A DNA stretch of 64,000 bases from Favolaschia claudopus (GCA_037176885.1 JAWWNJ010000040.1:868001-932000); one strand, 5' to 3'; shown: positions 10,977-22,300, numbered from the stretch's first letter. The notes: a model not told the origin generated them from the letters alone. Made by a program: numbers and translations.

Positions 10977-12429
10977 TTAATTCTCCTTGTCGTGTTCGCT
11001 CTCTACGCGCGCCCTTTTCTTGCCCTTCCCCTTTGCGACTTTTTTAGCAACCTTTATAAACTCCTGCACAGCACCTTTCACCATCCCAATCTCCTTGACA
11101 TAAAAGTCCCGATCGAACCCACTGACAGCATTTGCGTACGCGATGCCCTACCCACGAAGTGACGCCTCATATTGAGGATAATTGAGGTCCGGCATCTTCT
11201 TGTGCAAAACACTGAGAACGTCGGAAATAGAGACAGCAGGTGTGTCATCGTCTGAGTCGTTGTCCGAGTCCTCGGTGTCGCGACCGCGTTTCGGAGCCGG
11301 TTGTGCATTGCTGACGTCGCCAAAGATCCCGGCCATGGTCGCCGGCATGTGAAGATGGAATTCGGGGGCAGCATTGCCTTTCTTACGATTTTTGCTACGC
11401 TCCTCGCGCTCGGCTGCGACCTTCTCCATGTCGTCGAGTTTGAAAACATCGGGGTACTTGGTACATTTGTCATCTAGTTCGCGTTCGTTCTCCGGCTTGG
11501 CTTTATCTTCGTGCTGGGCAAGAGTCAATTATCAGAATTGATTTTGGGATGTATATGATAACGCGCGCAACGTACCAATTTCCGTGCCCAAAGTGTAACC
11601 TCCTCTAAGCCCAGCGGGACACATCGCTCTCCCTTCTCATTGTCCCTCCTCACATAACACCACCGATTGTGGCCGCGGTGTTTCTCGCACGCCAACGCAG
11701 CCTTTACGATGTTGAGTTCATCACGGTAGGCGGTTTCCGTGACCTTGGGCGCCGCGGCTGTTTTCTCGGCTGGTTTGGCCTTGGTATGTATAAATCAGAT
11801 TCATTGGCAGCTCAACACGGACAGCGACGGACTCACCAGATTAATGGTCTCCATGAAAATTTTCTTCTGGCGACGCTTGCTCAAAAGAATTGGGCGGAAG
11901 TAGTCAAATGCAGCTTTGACATCGTCTTCAGTGCTCAGCCGTTTGGGAAGGTCCCGTTTCAAATCATCGCTCGACTTCCATCCCAGTTGAGCATCACCAT
12001 CGAGAATCTCCATTCGCGCACAGATGCGGGCAAGAAAATCCTCGGGCGCAATATTGTCAATGGAAATCTCGAGGACGGTAGGTGGAACAGCGGTAGCCTG
12101 AGTCGTAGCTGTTTCCTGTACTGCAGGCCCCGGGACATGGACATCCAGCTCTGAAACAATTCAATGGTATTCTCAAAGTAATTATGCTCCAAGGACTCAC
12201 GAAGACTCGGGGGCTGAGAGCTTGGAATGGGGTCTCGAGGCTGGGAGATGTACTGAGGCGGTGCGTAGCCCGGCCCGGGTGCCATGTACCCCATGTTGGC
12301 AAAAGCACCCTGGTCCATCGTGTGTTGAAGTTGGACAACAGCAAGCTCTGTGTTCGTCGGAGGAGGCATCGGACCCATTCCAAGGAGATACTGAGTTGTT
12401 GCGTAGCGTTGTGGATTTTGAGGATTCAT
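10977..12429 (-). CDS. Second gene of the Tc1/mariner element, function unknown
   Basis: Four exons on the minus strand, from ATG at 12,429. The first two join across a 50-bp intron ending near 12,150; the third ends at about 11,580; the last runs from about 11,519. The product has a Pro/Gln-rich start, a middle segment with CEKHRGHNRWCYV, a Cys/His motif I have seen only in unannotated basidiomycete proteins, an acidic stretch (SDNDSDDD), and a Lys/Arg-rich tail. An in-frame TAG at 11,148-11,150 is followed by 56 open codons ending KKVAKGKGKKRAR and a TAA at 10,977. The TAG is either a nonsense mutation or is read through. The gene is inside the inverted repeats and tail-to-tail with the transposase (about 50 bp apart). 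A role in DNA binding is only a guess. Confidence 0.75.
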
Positions 12430-12675
12430 CTTTGTAAATACAAGGCTCCATAAATTATCCGTTGTTTTTATACACCTCGATTATGATACACCGTCATCGA
12501 ATACTCCAATTACGCTGCGCGTAGGCTGCAACATGAGGACGCCCCGCTCTGACGCGCCAGCCGTTGGTTGGCGCCGGGCGGCATTGGAGGGCAGTGCCTG
12601 CCTTATATGGTAACTGACGTCACTTCATCAGCGGGAACTTTTTTTCGGAACGCTCCAGTGTTTTGTAGATAGCTG

Positions 12676-13653
12676 TAATGGTGTTTGTGGTGATGGCATA
12701 CACCCTATATGGTGTATGCCGTCCGAAAAGGGTGTATGCTTTTGATCGCGTCCCAAAAAGGTGTATGCCTTGATGATGCATCCAAAAAAGGTGTATGGCA
12801 GTGATAACATCACAAGAGACACCAAAATGGGCAGTCCGGCGAATGCCGAGACCCCTGATTTACTTTTCCGTTCGTTCTTGACTGAATTCTGCGTCTGAAC
12901 GCAGTGTAAAAAAATGCAGCGTAGTATCCGAGGCTTGTATTGAAGATGGGGGGAATGCTCTGCAGCAGTGTGGGCCGTGTCTCAATTTATCCTGTGGTTC
13001 TGAACATTTAACTGATATTCAACACTCTGCGGATACTCCTGGCAACAATTTTGAGTACTGGATACCTGAGATTATCGATGAATGTGGTGGTTGGCGAGAG
13101 AATATTTTTCCTCCCCTAATTTCCTTCCTGCTGTAGTGACAAAACTGCCATCATTTTGGAGTTTACTCGCTCCTTCCATTTTCAACCTGGTAGTTGAACT
13201 CAAGTTGAACTACCTATGTCAAGAGGAGTCAGGACAGAATCATTGTGTAGCTCAATAACAGGAACTCTCTATTCTCTCAGACAAAATTAAGAGACACTTA
13301 GGCGGCAGGGCCCTGTTTTTGATTGAGAATTCCAGCAAAATTTTCTCGTCTGGTGGAGGGCCCTGTCAAGCTCAAGACTGGAGCTCCAGTACATTTGCTA
13401 GTGTTTGCAGCCATGAACTGAGCATTTCTTAGCAAGAAAAAAAATGCAAACCGCACTTGATGCTGGAATTTAGGCGGGGCACTGCCGGGCCGGCCTTCCC
13501 GAGAGTTGTGGCGCAGCGAAGAAAAAATTGAGTTCTACAAGGCTAAATAGGCATGAGATCCTTCGAAATTCTCCCTTTTTCCTCCTTCCTTCTTTCCTTT
13601 TTCGGCGATTTTTTTCTTCTCCTTCTGGCCGCCCACAAACATGATTACCGAGC
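12676..13653. mobile_element. ~990-bp non-coding element, copy A (interrupted)
   Basis: Family of three copies in the window: A (beginning at 9584, split by the Tc1 element), B (13,662-14,645) and C (39,613-40,602, inverted). The ends are GCTCGTTAATGGTGTTTGTGG and the inverted CCACAAACATGATTACCGAGC, imperfect ~22-bp repeats. Copy A is flanked by GCAAGAAG and CCAAGAAG, a near 8-bp duplication. The right end is pyrimidine-rich. No transposase is encoded, so it would depend on another element. Confidence 0.8.
12695..12799. promoter_or_regulatory. Iterated GGTGTATGCC motifs with a palindrome
   Basis: GGCATACACC-CTATAT-GGTGTATGCC at 12,695-12,720 is a perfect inverted repeat. The half-site recurs as GGTGTATGCT (12,731), GGTGTATGCC (12,760) and GGTGTATGGC (12,790). 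The same cluster is near the start of copy B (about 13,688-13,790) and, inverted, near 40,460-40,580 in copy C. Such subterminal clusters are commonly protein-binding sites in DNA transposons; that role is inferred here. Confidence 0.55.
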
Positions 13654-13661
13654 CCAAGAAG

Positions 13662-14645
13662 GCTCGTTAATGGTGTTTGTGGTGATGGCATACACCCTAT
13701 ATGGTGTATGCCGTCCGAAAAGGGTGTATGCTTTTGATCGCGTCCCAAAAAGGTGTATGCCTTGATGATGCATCCAAAAAAGGTGTATGGCAGTGATAAC
13801 ATCACAAGAGACACCAAAATGGGCAGTCCGGCGAATGCCGAGACCCCTGATTTACTTTTCCGTTCGTTCTTGACTGAATTCTGCGTCTGAACGCAGTGTA
13901 AAAAAATGCAGCGTAGTATCCGAGGCTTGTATTGAAGATGGGGGGAATGCTCTGCAGCAGTGTGGGCCGTGTCTCAATTTATCCTGTGGTTCTGAACATT
14001 TAACTGATATTCAACACTCTGCGGATACTCCTGGCAACAATTTTGAGTACTGGATACCTGAGATTATCGATGAATGTGGTGGTTGGCGAGAGAATATTTT
14101 TCCTCCCCTAATTTCCTTCCTGCTGTAGTGACAAAACTGCCATCATTTTGGAGTTTACTCGCTCCTTCCATTTTCAACCTGGTAGTTGAACTCAAGTTGA
14201 ACTACCTATGTCAAGAGGAGCCAGGACAGAATCATTGTGTAGCTCAATAACAGGAACTCTCTATTCTCTCAGACAAAATTAAGAGACACTTAGGCGGCAG
14301 GGCCCTGTTTTTGATTGAGAATTCCAGCAAAATTTTCTCGTCTGGTGGAGGGCCCTGTCAAGCTCAAGACTGGAGCTCCAGTACATTTGCTAGTGTTTGC
14401 AGCCATGAACTGAGCATTTCTTAGCAAGAAAAAAAATGCAAACCGCACTTGATGCTGGAATTTAGGCGGGGCACTGCCGGGCCGGCCTTCCCGAGAGTTG
14501 TGGCGCAGCGAAGAAAAAATTGAGCTCTACAAGGCTAAATAGGCATGAGATCCTTCGAAATTCTCCCTTTTTCCTCCTTCCTTCTTTCCTTTTTCGGCGA
14601 TTTTTTTCTTCTCCTTCTGGCCGCCCGCAAACATGATTACCGAGC
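13662..14645. mobile_element. ~990-bp non-coding element, copy B
   Basis: Tandem to copy A at a 992-bp offset and almost identical to it over its full length; scattered single differences include T/C at 14,221-14,222 against 13,231. Starts GCTCGTTAATGG and ends GATTACCGAGC. Its right flank is a diverged LTR, and the flanking octamers do not match. Confidence 0.85.
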
Positions 14646-14921
14646 CGAATCCAAAGCGAAGAAAGGCTAAGGATTCCCACGCTAGGTGTGGCAAACATAA
14701 CTAACTAATTCCCACAAGGCCGGGTCAACCGGCAATAGTCCCTGGCCCGATCACATGCTAAGTCCCACCTTGATGACGTAGTTGGACTGGGATCTTGTGT
14801 ACCCAAAAGTAGAACTCTGTCATAGTTTGATGAAGCTCCACAGGAATAACGTAATGGGACTTGGGCAGAAGTGCCCAAGTCCCTTTGCGTCATGCTGCGC
14901 AGAACAGGGGTTCCCCTGACA
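14646..14921. repeat. Diverged LTR fragment
   Basis: Matches the inner and right parts of the gypsy LTR at 40,810-41,141: AATCCAAAG, GAAGAAAGGCT, GGATTCCCACGCTAGGTG, TTCCCACAAG, and the LTR end GTTCCCCTGACA at 14,910-14,921. The middle contains a different inverted segment (ACTTGGGCA...TGCCCAAGT, about 14,860-14,880), so it is a related but distinct subfamily or an old copy. Confidence 0.7.
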
Positions 14922-16867
14922 TGCAGTGTCTGAGTCTGATTCGCGGATTGACTCCCAGGGCAACCTACTCTTCCGTGGCGATCCAGGATTTTGAAGGATC
15001 GTTCATTCTACTGGGCTTTGGTCTTCGTCGAGGCGACAAATCTTGAAGCAGAAGAGGGGGTGATGTCAGCACGAGTTATTAGCGTCACAATGTCCACCAT
15101 AAAACTTTGTCACGAAGTCACGTCCCCCACCATATGCTGTTCCCATTCAAGAAATCACCTGAATTCCATATACCAACCACTCTATTTTGTTTTCTCAATA
15201 TTAGCTACATACCTCTCCCTTCTCAATCTCATACTTTTGTTGAATTGGCTCTGCTAACCGCATCAGTGTGAACGAGTTGAACCGTGGGAATCTCCTATGA
15301 TCGCATCATTTGGGGCCAAGTCAACTTCCGAATATTCGTTCCCTCACGCGTCGCGGGACAAGTCCATTCAGTACTCAGACTTCATTTCTATGACCTAAAC
15401 TACCTCGAGGCAAATTTCTAGCCAATACTAGTAGACACTCACAAAGCAATTAATTACTTTTGCATGCGGACTCATTTTTATTGGTTTATCTCCATTCCGA
15501 GGTAGAAAAAATAACATTCGACACTGTTCCCGAAGTTGGAAAATCTTGTCGGAGAGAAGAAAAGACTTCATTCCCTTCGAGCTAGGGTTTCGCTATCGAG
15601 ATTTTGGTCATAAACTGCTCAGAAACTCGAGCTGAGGGGCAGTACTGGTCATTCCTTCAACAGATTCTTTGCGGTGCCAGTCAGCCGCAAAATTCAACTT
15701 GAGGGTTCAAAAATTGCCCCGCAGTGTTGCCACATCAGCGATCTCGAATAACGTTTGAATTTCTTCCCGAGGGAAAAGATGTGATGACACTCACACCAGG
15801 GGAAATGGGTTAAGCAGACGAGACAGGAGCACGGCGGATTCCGCATTAAAATTGCCATATGGAAGTAATTGGCGCAGCTACTCTCCTGAACTCCGAGTTT
15901 CTTCGACCGACACGGCGTTCATGCTGCTGTATAAGAGGTGGTGAGCATCCTGTTGGTCTTCATAGAGTTATAAAACAAAATTACCGGCACTCAAGAATGT
16001 ATTGCTCACAGGGCATTGAAAGTGAGTTCTATTGCCAGAAGTCTAAGGGCAAGCAATAATCCTCAATAATCTTACCTCGCCATTTCGAGGTCGGAGTTCG
16101 TCAAACCCCCAAAAATTCATACTAAGTGCAGGAGACTAGATCTGTCAGATGTAGGTCTGAATGACGAACAAATCAAAGTTATTTCCGCTGGACTGGCATA
16201 ATTGGTCGCGGGAACTCCACTAGAAAGTCAAACTTTCACATTTCAAAACACCCTATTGAAGGCTGGATTTCAACCAATTTGGGGACTTTTTGAGTGGACT
16301 TTTGACGCATCTACTGGTGCGATTTGGGTTTATTGAGCAATGGCATAGGAGCGGTGTTTGATATCCCTCGTATTGAGGCTTCTGGAGTCGAAATTGGTGT
16401 ATACTTAGTCCATTTTTAAGGTGACCGGCGTGTCAACGGTAGAATTCGGATTATGTAATCACGTTTCCGCCCTTTTACATGATATTTAGAGCTCAAGTCT
16501 GTGCTAGAGCGTTTATATTGAGAGTTATAAGTTCATTCGGCGCTTGAAACCCCCCAGAATTATGACGAGGTGGTGTGGAAAGTGGTTGAAAAAAGGTGTT
16601 ACCATTCTGTCACAGGTGTCACAGGGCAGAGCAAGGGCTCGGTGCGTCGGCCCAGACGATGCATTTAACTGCAATTTTTTTCCCAAGAAGGTAGCTATGT
16701 CTCTATAGAGTGTCTCTAGCAAAACATTGAGTGTATATGTGCCTGAGGGAGGGCGCTGTGAGAAAAGTGAACGAAATTGACGTAAAAAGCACAGCCACAA
16801 AGATTATATAATAAGGTTTTACCATTGACACGCCTATGAACTTAAAAACAGACTTTAACACATCGAG
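14922..16867. other. No gene recognised
   Basis: AT-rich sequence with only short frames. The last 14 bases before the next element's target duplication region (16,849-16,862) are one arm of an inverted repeat completed at 22,054-22,067. Confidence 0.4.
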
Positions 16868-16875
16868 GTACGAGA

Positions 16876-19800
16876 CAAGGGGCGACCTGTCAAACGCCAT
16901 CAGAAAAAGACCCCGACAGTATGTTCGTGTTTATGATGGGCATTGATCCCGCTGTCAGGTCACGTAACCACGCGTCTTCGCGTTAATCTTCGACCTCCGA
17001 CGCGTTTTGGGGTGTTTCTCGACGCTTATTCTTGCCCCAGGCATGTTCCTTTGTGCTTCTGTGATACTATTATTGTATTTATGGGTCCAAAATTATATTA
17101 CTTGACTTAATTTTACCTGTTTATGTCTATGTGCAACAGAGTGAGAAGTGGATTGTGTATCTGACCTCTCTCTGCCCTTCTTCTCCGGACTTGCATGGGG
17201 AGTCAGTACCTCATCTGGATATGCTTCCCAACCATCGATTGCATCACTGTTTGGGATTGTGTTTTCATCTCTAAACCTGTCTGTTTCATCAACTGTGATG
17301 CCCAAGGCTTGTTCCTCGATGTGTCGAATATGGGTCTCTACCCAAAATTGGGGAGAGAGATTTGGTGGTATTTGCCCTGATCTTGAGTGTTCAGCAAGGA
17401 GGTGAAATAAAGCATTATATTTCCAGATGGTTTTTCGGTTGCCAGACTTTGAGATGGGGCATAGTGGGCATTGTAGAGGAACATTTGTGCATGGTGCTGC
17501 CTCGCTGAATGTTTTAGCAGCTTTATACATCATTTTTGCATAATGGTAAGAGCAGTTGGATGTGATTTGCACTGTGGTACTGTTTTTTTTGCTGCTTGAA
17601 GTCAATTGGGTGTGACATTCGCCTTCTAGCCCGCACCATCCACAAGGTTCTGCAGCAATTACCGTATCAGGCGGTAGTTTGGGGTCATGTTTGTCGCGCA
17701 TGGCAAAGAGGATGTGCGTGCCAACATGGTTGCGCATTACATTCAACTTCATGGTAGCATGACAAAGTTTACATGCAACCATTTCTTTTGCATCTAACTT
17801 TGGTGTCAACCGCACATGAGACGGTATGTTGACACAAAAAGATTTATCACCTGGGATTCATGAGTCAAGACAGTACGTACTTCAAGACACTCACTTACCA
17901 TCCACAGTGCGATAAGGCACAGATAAATTCTTGACCTCAGGGAGATTATTAATTCGAGTGGCAATATCATCACTGTCTGGATCAAGCATCTCCCAAGCAA
18001 AATGCTTGGTTTCTTCTAACTGTGAAGATGTGATTGTCCATGTTGATCTCTCAATATCATCGGCCTGTGAGATATCGGGAGCGAGAGGATAAACTTCAGA
18101 TGAAGGGACATGGAGCAGCAGTTGTCTGTTTTTTGTCTGCGGAGCTCCTTCACTGGAGTCAAGCACAAGAAATTTCCGGTTCCAGTGCCATGTGTCTTTT
18201 TGGGGAGACTGAGTCATGTCCATGAGCTGACCTATGATTGTGATACCCAAGTCTGGATTCTCTTGTTCATCAAGGTGTATAGCAGAGAGTGGTGTGGTTT
18301 GATTCTCTTTTTTGAATTCCTTGATTAGCAATGCACATAGACAGATCTCTTCTTTGGTTTTGACAAGGACTCCAACAAGATCGTCAATCTTAACCATATC
18401 CTCCTCTTCCAAGGGATCGAAATCAATGTCAAGTCGTTTTTGGTGAAAGTCTGCAATAGCCATGCCTTGAACTCGTTGGGTTCTTAGTGTTGATTTTTTG
18501 CTCCGATTTGACGCAAGACCTGCTATGAGAGTGGATTTTAGGTATTTTTTGCCTGCCTTGTCTGTCAAGCACTTTTGAACTATATCAGGTATATTTTCAG
18601 CGTCAAGATCATCTAGGTTTTCAGGAAAATAATTGTCCAGATCAAGACCCAGCGACTCTGCAGTTTGTTGTGGCCCTTCATCTGCTTCAATCAATGTGCG
18701 GTTGACTTGTTCCGATGAGAGAGAAGTTGCAGTGGGGTCAACTGGCTCTACAATAGGAAAACGTTCATTTTCCATTTCGGAGCGGGCATCAGTTGGAGAA
18801 AAGGAAGTTCCAACATATTCTCCTAATGGCCGCAAATGATCCCAAGCTGAATCTATGAATAATTCTTCCCAGTCTACAGCTATATCACCATTGAAATATT
18901 TTGCAAGGACAGCATCAGCATCCTTTCTTCCAAGTTCCCACTCCTGTGGTATGTTCACATGTCCAACTACTACATCACCTAGCCAAGATGCAGGATTTAT
19001 GTGGTCAATACCAAGAGCCCCAGACAGTTTCAGTTTCCGATGCCCACGGTCAAGATCTGGATTTTTTTGAAAAGTTGAGTTGATAAGTGTCCCTGTTGCA
19101 ATTTTCTGGGACAGCTGATAGATGTCGAAATTGGAGGCATGATCTATTGTCCTCGTATCACAAAAGACGCCTTCCAATCGATCAGTCCCATCTAGGATGA
19201 TATAGAATTTGAGCTTCGGATCCAGAATCTGAAGTCGAGCAGTAGTGATAACAATACAGCGGACAATGAGCTGTGAGTCTGCAAATAGTGGATTGGTAAG
19301 AAAGTTTGTTTGATGCTTCAGATACATTGCGGTGCAGAGATGGCTATAAGTTGACAGTGACCGAATTTGCTGAGAAAGACTTTGCTTTACATCAATGAAT
19401 GGGAAAATGAGATATCCTTCAAACTCTGCAAAGAAATCAATTGCATGCCGGATTTTTCTGTCACTAGGATTTTGGGGCGTATCAAGTTCCCGCAATTGGT
19501 GCATTCTTTGGACAAGGGTGATGGCCTTTGGAACATTTTGTTTATCTGCAGGATCAAGGAGTGCCTTGGCAGTTTCAAGTGTTATATTTGGGAGCATAGT
19601 CAGATGCTTGATGACATCAGTTGGCTTCAGAACTGTGTCTCCAATAGCAATGCCAAGCATGTGGCGAGTTAGTGTTGCAAATCCTGTGTTTATTTAACAT
19701 TGAAACATATGCATCGTAAAGAGCTCACGTTTCGCTACATGCTTAAGATCAGAACCAGGAATGACACCATGCTTTGAAGTATACTTGTTGATACCAAGAC

Positions 19801-22040
19801 ACTGGGCCAAAATCTTACCCAGAGGAGAGTCAGGATCAACCTCTTGTTGCATGCAAATAGTGAACTTTGCCAGACGAAAAACTCCGTCCCCGTCACTCTC
19901 AATTGACCAGATAGGTCCGTACATTTTTTCCCCGTTAGGATCAGTTCGCCATGCCTCAAGAACAGTCTTCAGCCACTCAGCAAATTGCAGCCCTGTTTCG
20001 GTCTTATCTGTAGGAGATGCAACTATAGGGACAGCAGTATAATGTTTTTCATTTGCATACGGAGCGATTGCTACGACAGTAGCATCACATCCATAGCAAA
20101 CTCGAGTTGTGGATTTTTTATCTGTCTCTCCAAGTGCTTTTCGAACTTGCTCAACTGATTCCAAAGAATCAACCTTCAGATTAACCCTGTTAGAATGCTC
20201 CCGACAAAGGCCCAGAATGGCGTCTCGATCTGGACAGTAACGAGGACGTCCTTCAAGTGCAACACCATCAAACATCATAATATTCCCAGGTAGCTCTGAG
20301 CAATTCGGAAAACTGGGAGGAGGTTTTATATCTGGGGAGAAAAAAGCTTGGATATTTGCATGCACCTCTTCTGGTGTTGGAGTTGCAAGCGAGGGTAGTA
20401 ATTTTGGAACACGATGACGACGTCTAATGGTGGAAACAGAAGCTAGTCCCAAAGCCTTCTGTAATGCATACAGGAGTTTAGGTCCTCCAATGGCTTTTAC
20501 CAAGAATGATATATCTAGCTCCCGTTCATTGAACCCGCCCCGCACATGGTAGAGTTTGCGAAGTGTTCTTTCTAAGATAGCTAGAACCTTCCTCGGACTT
20601 GAACCTCGAGCAAGTGCTTGCTCCAAAATACGACGTAACCCAGCAAGTTCTTCACTTGCAATCAAAGCAAGTATTCTCTTGTAATCAGAGATCTGGTTCT
20701 TCTGCCGCTTGTTGCTTCTCTGATTACTATGCAACTAGTGTTATAACAAAGTCAATAGTCAGCATTGCAGATAACAAGAAGTTTTGTGACCTGGTTTTCC
20801 AACAATGCAACATGACGAAACAATTTGAGGATAAGGGCATCTTTCTGCCGTGATGTCAAGTACCGCAGGTTTGTATGGCTTTTGACTTCCTTTGCTCTCT
20901 CCTGTACATTGACAAACGCACGAGTTGAAGGGAGTTCTGCGCAAGGCCGGCAAACTTTTGCAGAATCACCCTCACTAGATCTTTTGCATTGATCTGAGCG
21001 GAAGTAGATGGTATTAGTTTGTGAGTCAAAGCTGATTGGCTCCCATCCAATGTCTGGACTTTCATGGAGGATATAAGGGTAATCTCCCCAGACTGAGCCA
21101 GTGGTCCATTTAACACCAATCCCCGGGCAGCCTTTCCCTTCTTCAAGAACAGGTTCCGGGTCATCTAAATACTAGTTCAGACGCAAGTATATATCCCAAG
21201 AATGATGAAACGAACTGTAAGTTTCTGATTCAAGCTCACTTTGAGTTGGATCTAAGCTCAGGTTTTCAACTGGTGAAGAAGGTCGGGGTGTAGTTGCTCC
21301 ACTGGGAGTTTCAAAGCCAGACTCTAAGCTTTCTTGAGGGGTGGACTCGGAAAGTATCAAGGGATCTTGAACCTGTTGTTGTTTTTCTGCTAACTAGAAA
21401 CAATCATTAAAGAACTGAAAGGTTGCAACCCATCCTAAACCAACTCACCCTGGCCTGTTTACTTTTCTCTTTGAGTTGTTCAGACAAGCAAGCTGTTCTG
21501 TGTAATCCTAGCCGATAGTCACTAGAGCCAGCTGCTCCAGCTGTGACATCCGTGCCACACAAATCACAATCAACTACATGAGTTCTTCTATTGGGAATAT
21601 AACGTGTTTGATAATTCAGGTCACCATCAGGGGTGGATAATACAAGGATTTGAGGCTTGGATGTCGGCTTCACTCGAGGTTTGGATGTCATGAGGGGTGA
21701 GGGGAAGTGGCACGAAGATGCTCAGAGGTATTTCAATGGGTTCTTGGATATATTTATCTAGTATTCTCGCGACATTACCCCAGGAAGTGATGGATTTCAT
21801 TGAATATAATTGTTATCATGATATATCTGACCCATAAATACAATAATAGTATCACAGAAGCACAAAGGAACATGCCTGGGGCAAGAATAAGCGTCGAGAA
21901 ACACCCCAAAACGCGTCGGAGGTCGAAGATTAACGCGAAGACGCGTGGTTACGTGACCTGACAGCGGGATCAATGCCCATCATAAACACGAACATACTGT
22001 CGGGGTCTTTTTCTGATGGCGTTTGACAGGTCGCCCCTTG
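16876..22040. mobile_element. Complete DNA transposon, 212-bp inverted repeats, 8-bp target duplication
   Basis: 5165-bp element, here called family X. The terminal repeats 16,876-17,087 and 21,829-22,040 are 212 bp and identical by eye, starting CAAGGGGCGACCTGTCAAAC. GTACGAGA flanks both sides (16,868-16,875 and 22,041-22,048). One minus-strand gene fills the interior: its stop lies 6 bp from the left repeat and its ATG 137 bp from the right one. A second copy, inverted, starts at 59,297. Eight-bp duplications occur in hAT, P and some KDZ elements; the protein fits none of these clearly. Confidence 0.95.
17093..21691 (-). CDS. Family X transposase candidate, 1452 residues
   Basis: Six exons: 21,691-21,449, 21,393-21,216, 21,164-20,776, 20,734-19,729, 19,683-17,899 and 17,850-17,093. 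All introns are 41-55 bp with GT..AG ends and the exons total 4359 bp, an intact frame. N-terminus: Cys/His clusters (CDLCGTDV, HRTAC; then C...CRPC near residue 230). Core: FDGVALEGRPRYCPDRDAIL (D426), SIESDGDGVFRLAKF (D551, D553), SDLKHVAKRFATLTRHM across an intron, and ILDGTDRLEGVFCDTR (E776). This D..D..E order, with DxLExxFxxxR at the end, resembles P-element/THAP9-like RNase H transposases, but the match is an inference. C-terminus: a C2H2 finger CKLCHATMKLNVMRNHVGTH plus two more Cys/His groups and an acidic tail. Related multi-copy proteins of unknown function occur in mushrooms. The second intron (21,165-21,215), which removes a TAG, is the least certain. Confidence 0.85.
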
Positions 22041-22300
22041 GTACGAGATCAACTGTGTTAAAGTCTGGCTATGAGAGACTAGTGTATACTGCCAAATTGG
22101 GTGGGGTGAAAATTTATAGCTCCTTCAATTATTTAAATTTTGGAAATCCCTCTTGGGAAGTTGTTCCTCTGTTGAAAAGGAGTCGTTTTGCAAGAGGAAT
22201 AAAAATTAGGGCAAAAACTGGGGTCACAGTTAGCGTTGTCACGGAGAGGCGGTGACTAAGTGACGCGCACCATAGTCTTTATGAGCTGCCCAAGAAAACG
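22041..22300. repeat. Target duplication, inverted-repeat arm and TA-element end
   Basis: 22,041-22,048 is the second GTACGAGA; 22,054-22,067 (TGTGTTAAAGTCTG) is the inverted partner of 16,849-16,862. Further right, GCGGTGACTAAGTGACGCGCACCATA (about 22,249-22,274) matches the end of the TA-flanked element at 56,289-57,438, whose GTTAAAGTCTGGCT word is also present here. It is therefore a partial copy of that element. Confidence 0.65.

Larger units (their letters stand above)
9592..12675. mobile_element. Complete Tc1/mariner element carrying two genes
   Basis: 3084-bp element with perfect 41-bp terminal inverted repeats (9592-9632 and 12,635-12,675), beginning CAGCTATCTACAAAACACTG, and a TA duplication at 9590-9591 and 12,676-12,677. 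It holds a plus-strand DD34E transposase (9733-10,927) and a convergent minus-strand second gene (12,429 to about 10,977). The flanks join into GGCTCGTTAATGGTGTTTGT, which is present uninterrupted at 13,661-13,680, so the insertion point is confirmed by a paralogous empty site. Identical ends suggest recent insertion. Confidence 0.95.

Noticed and set aside
12678..14645. Tandem units A and B as a CRISPR or satellite array
   Set aside because: Only two ~990-bp units with transposon-like ends, and a third copy dispersed and inverted elsewhere.
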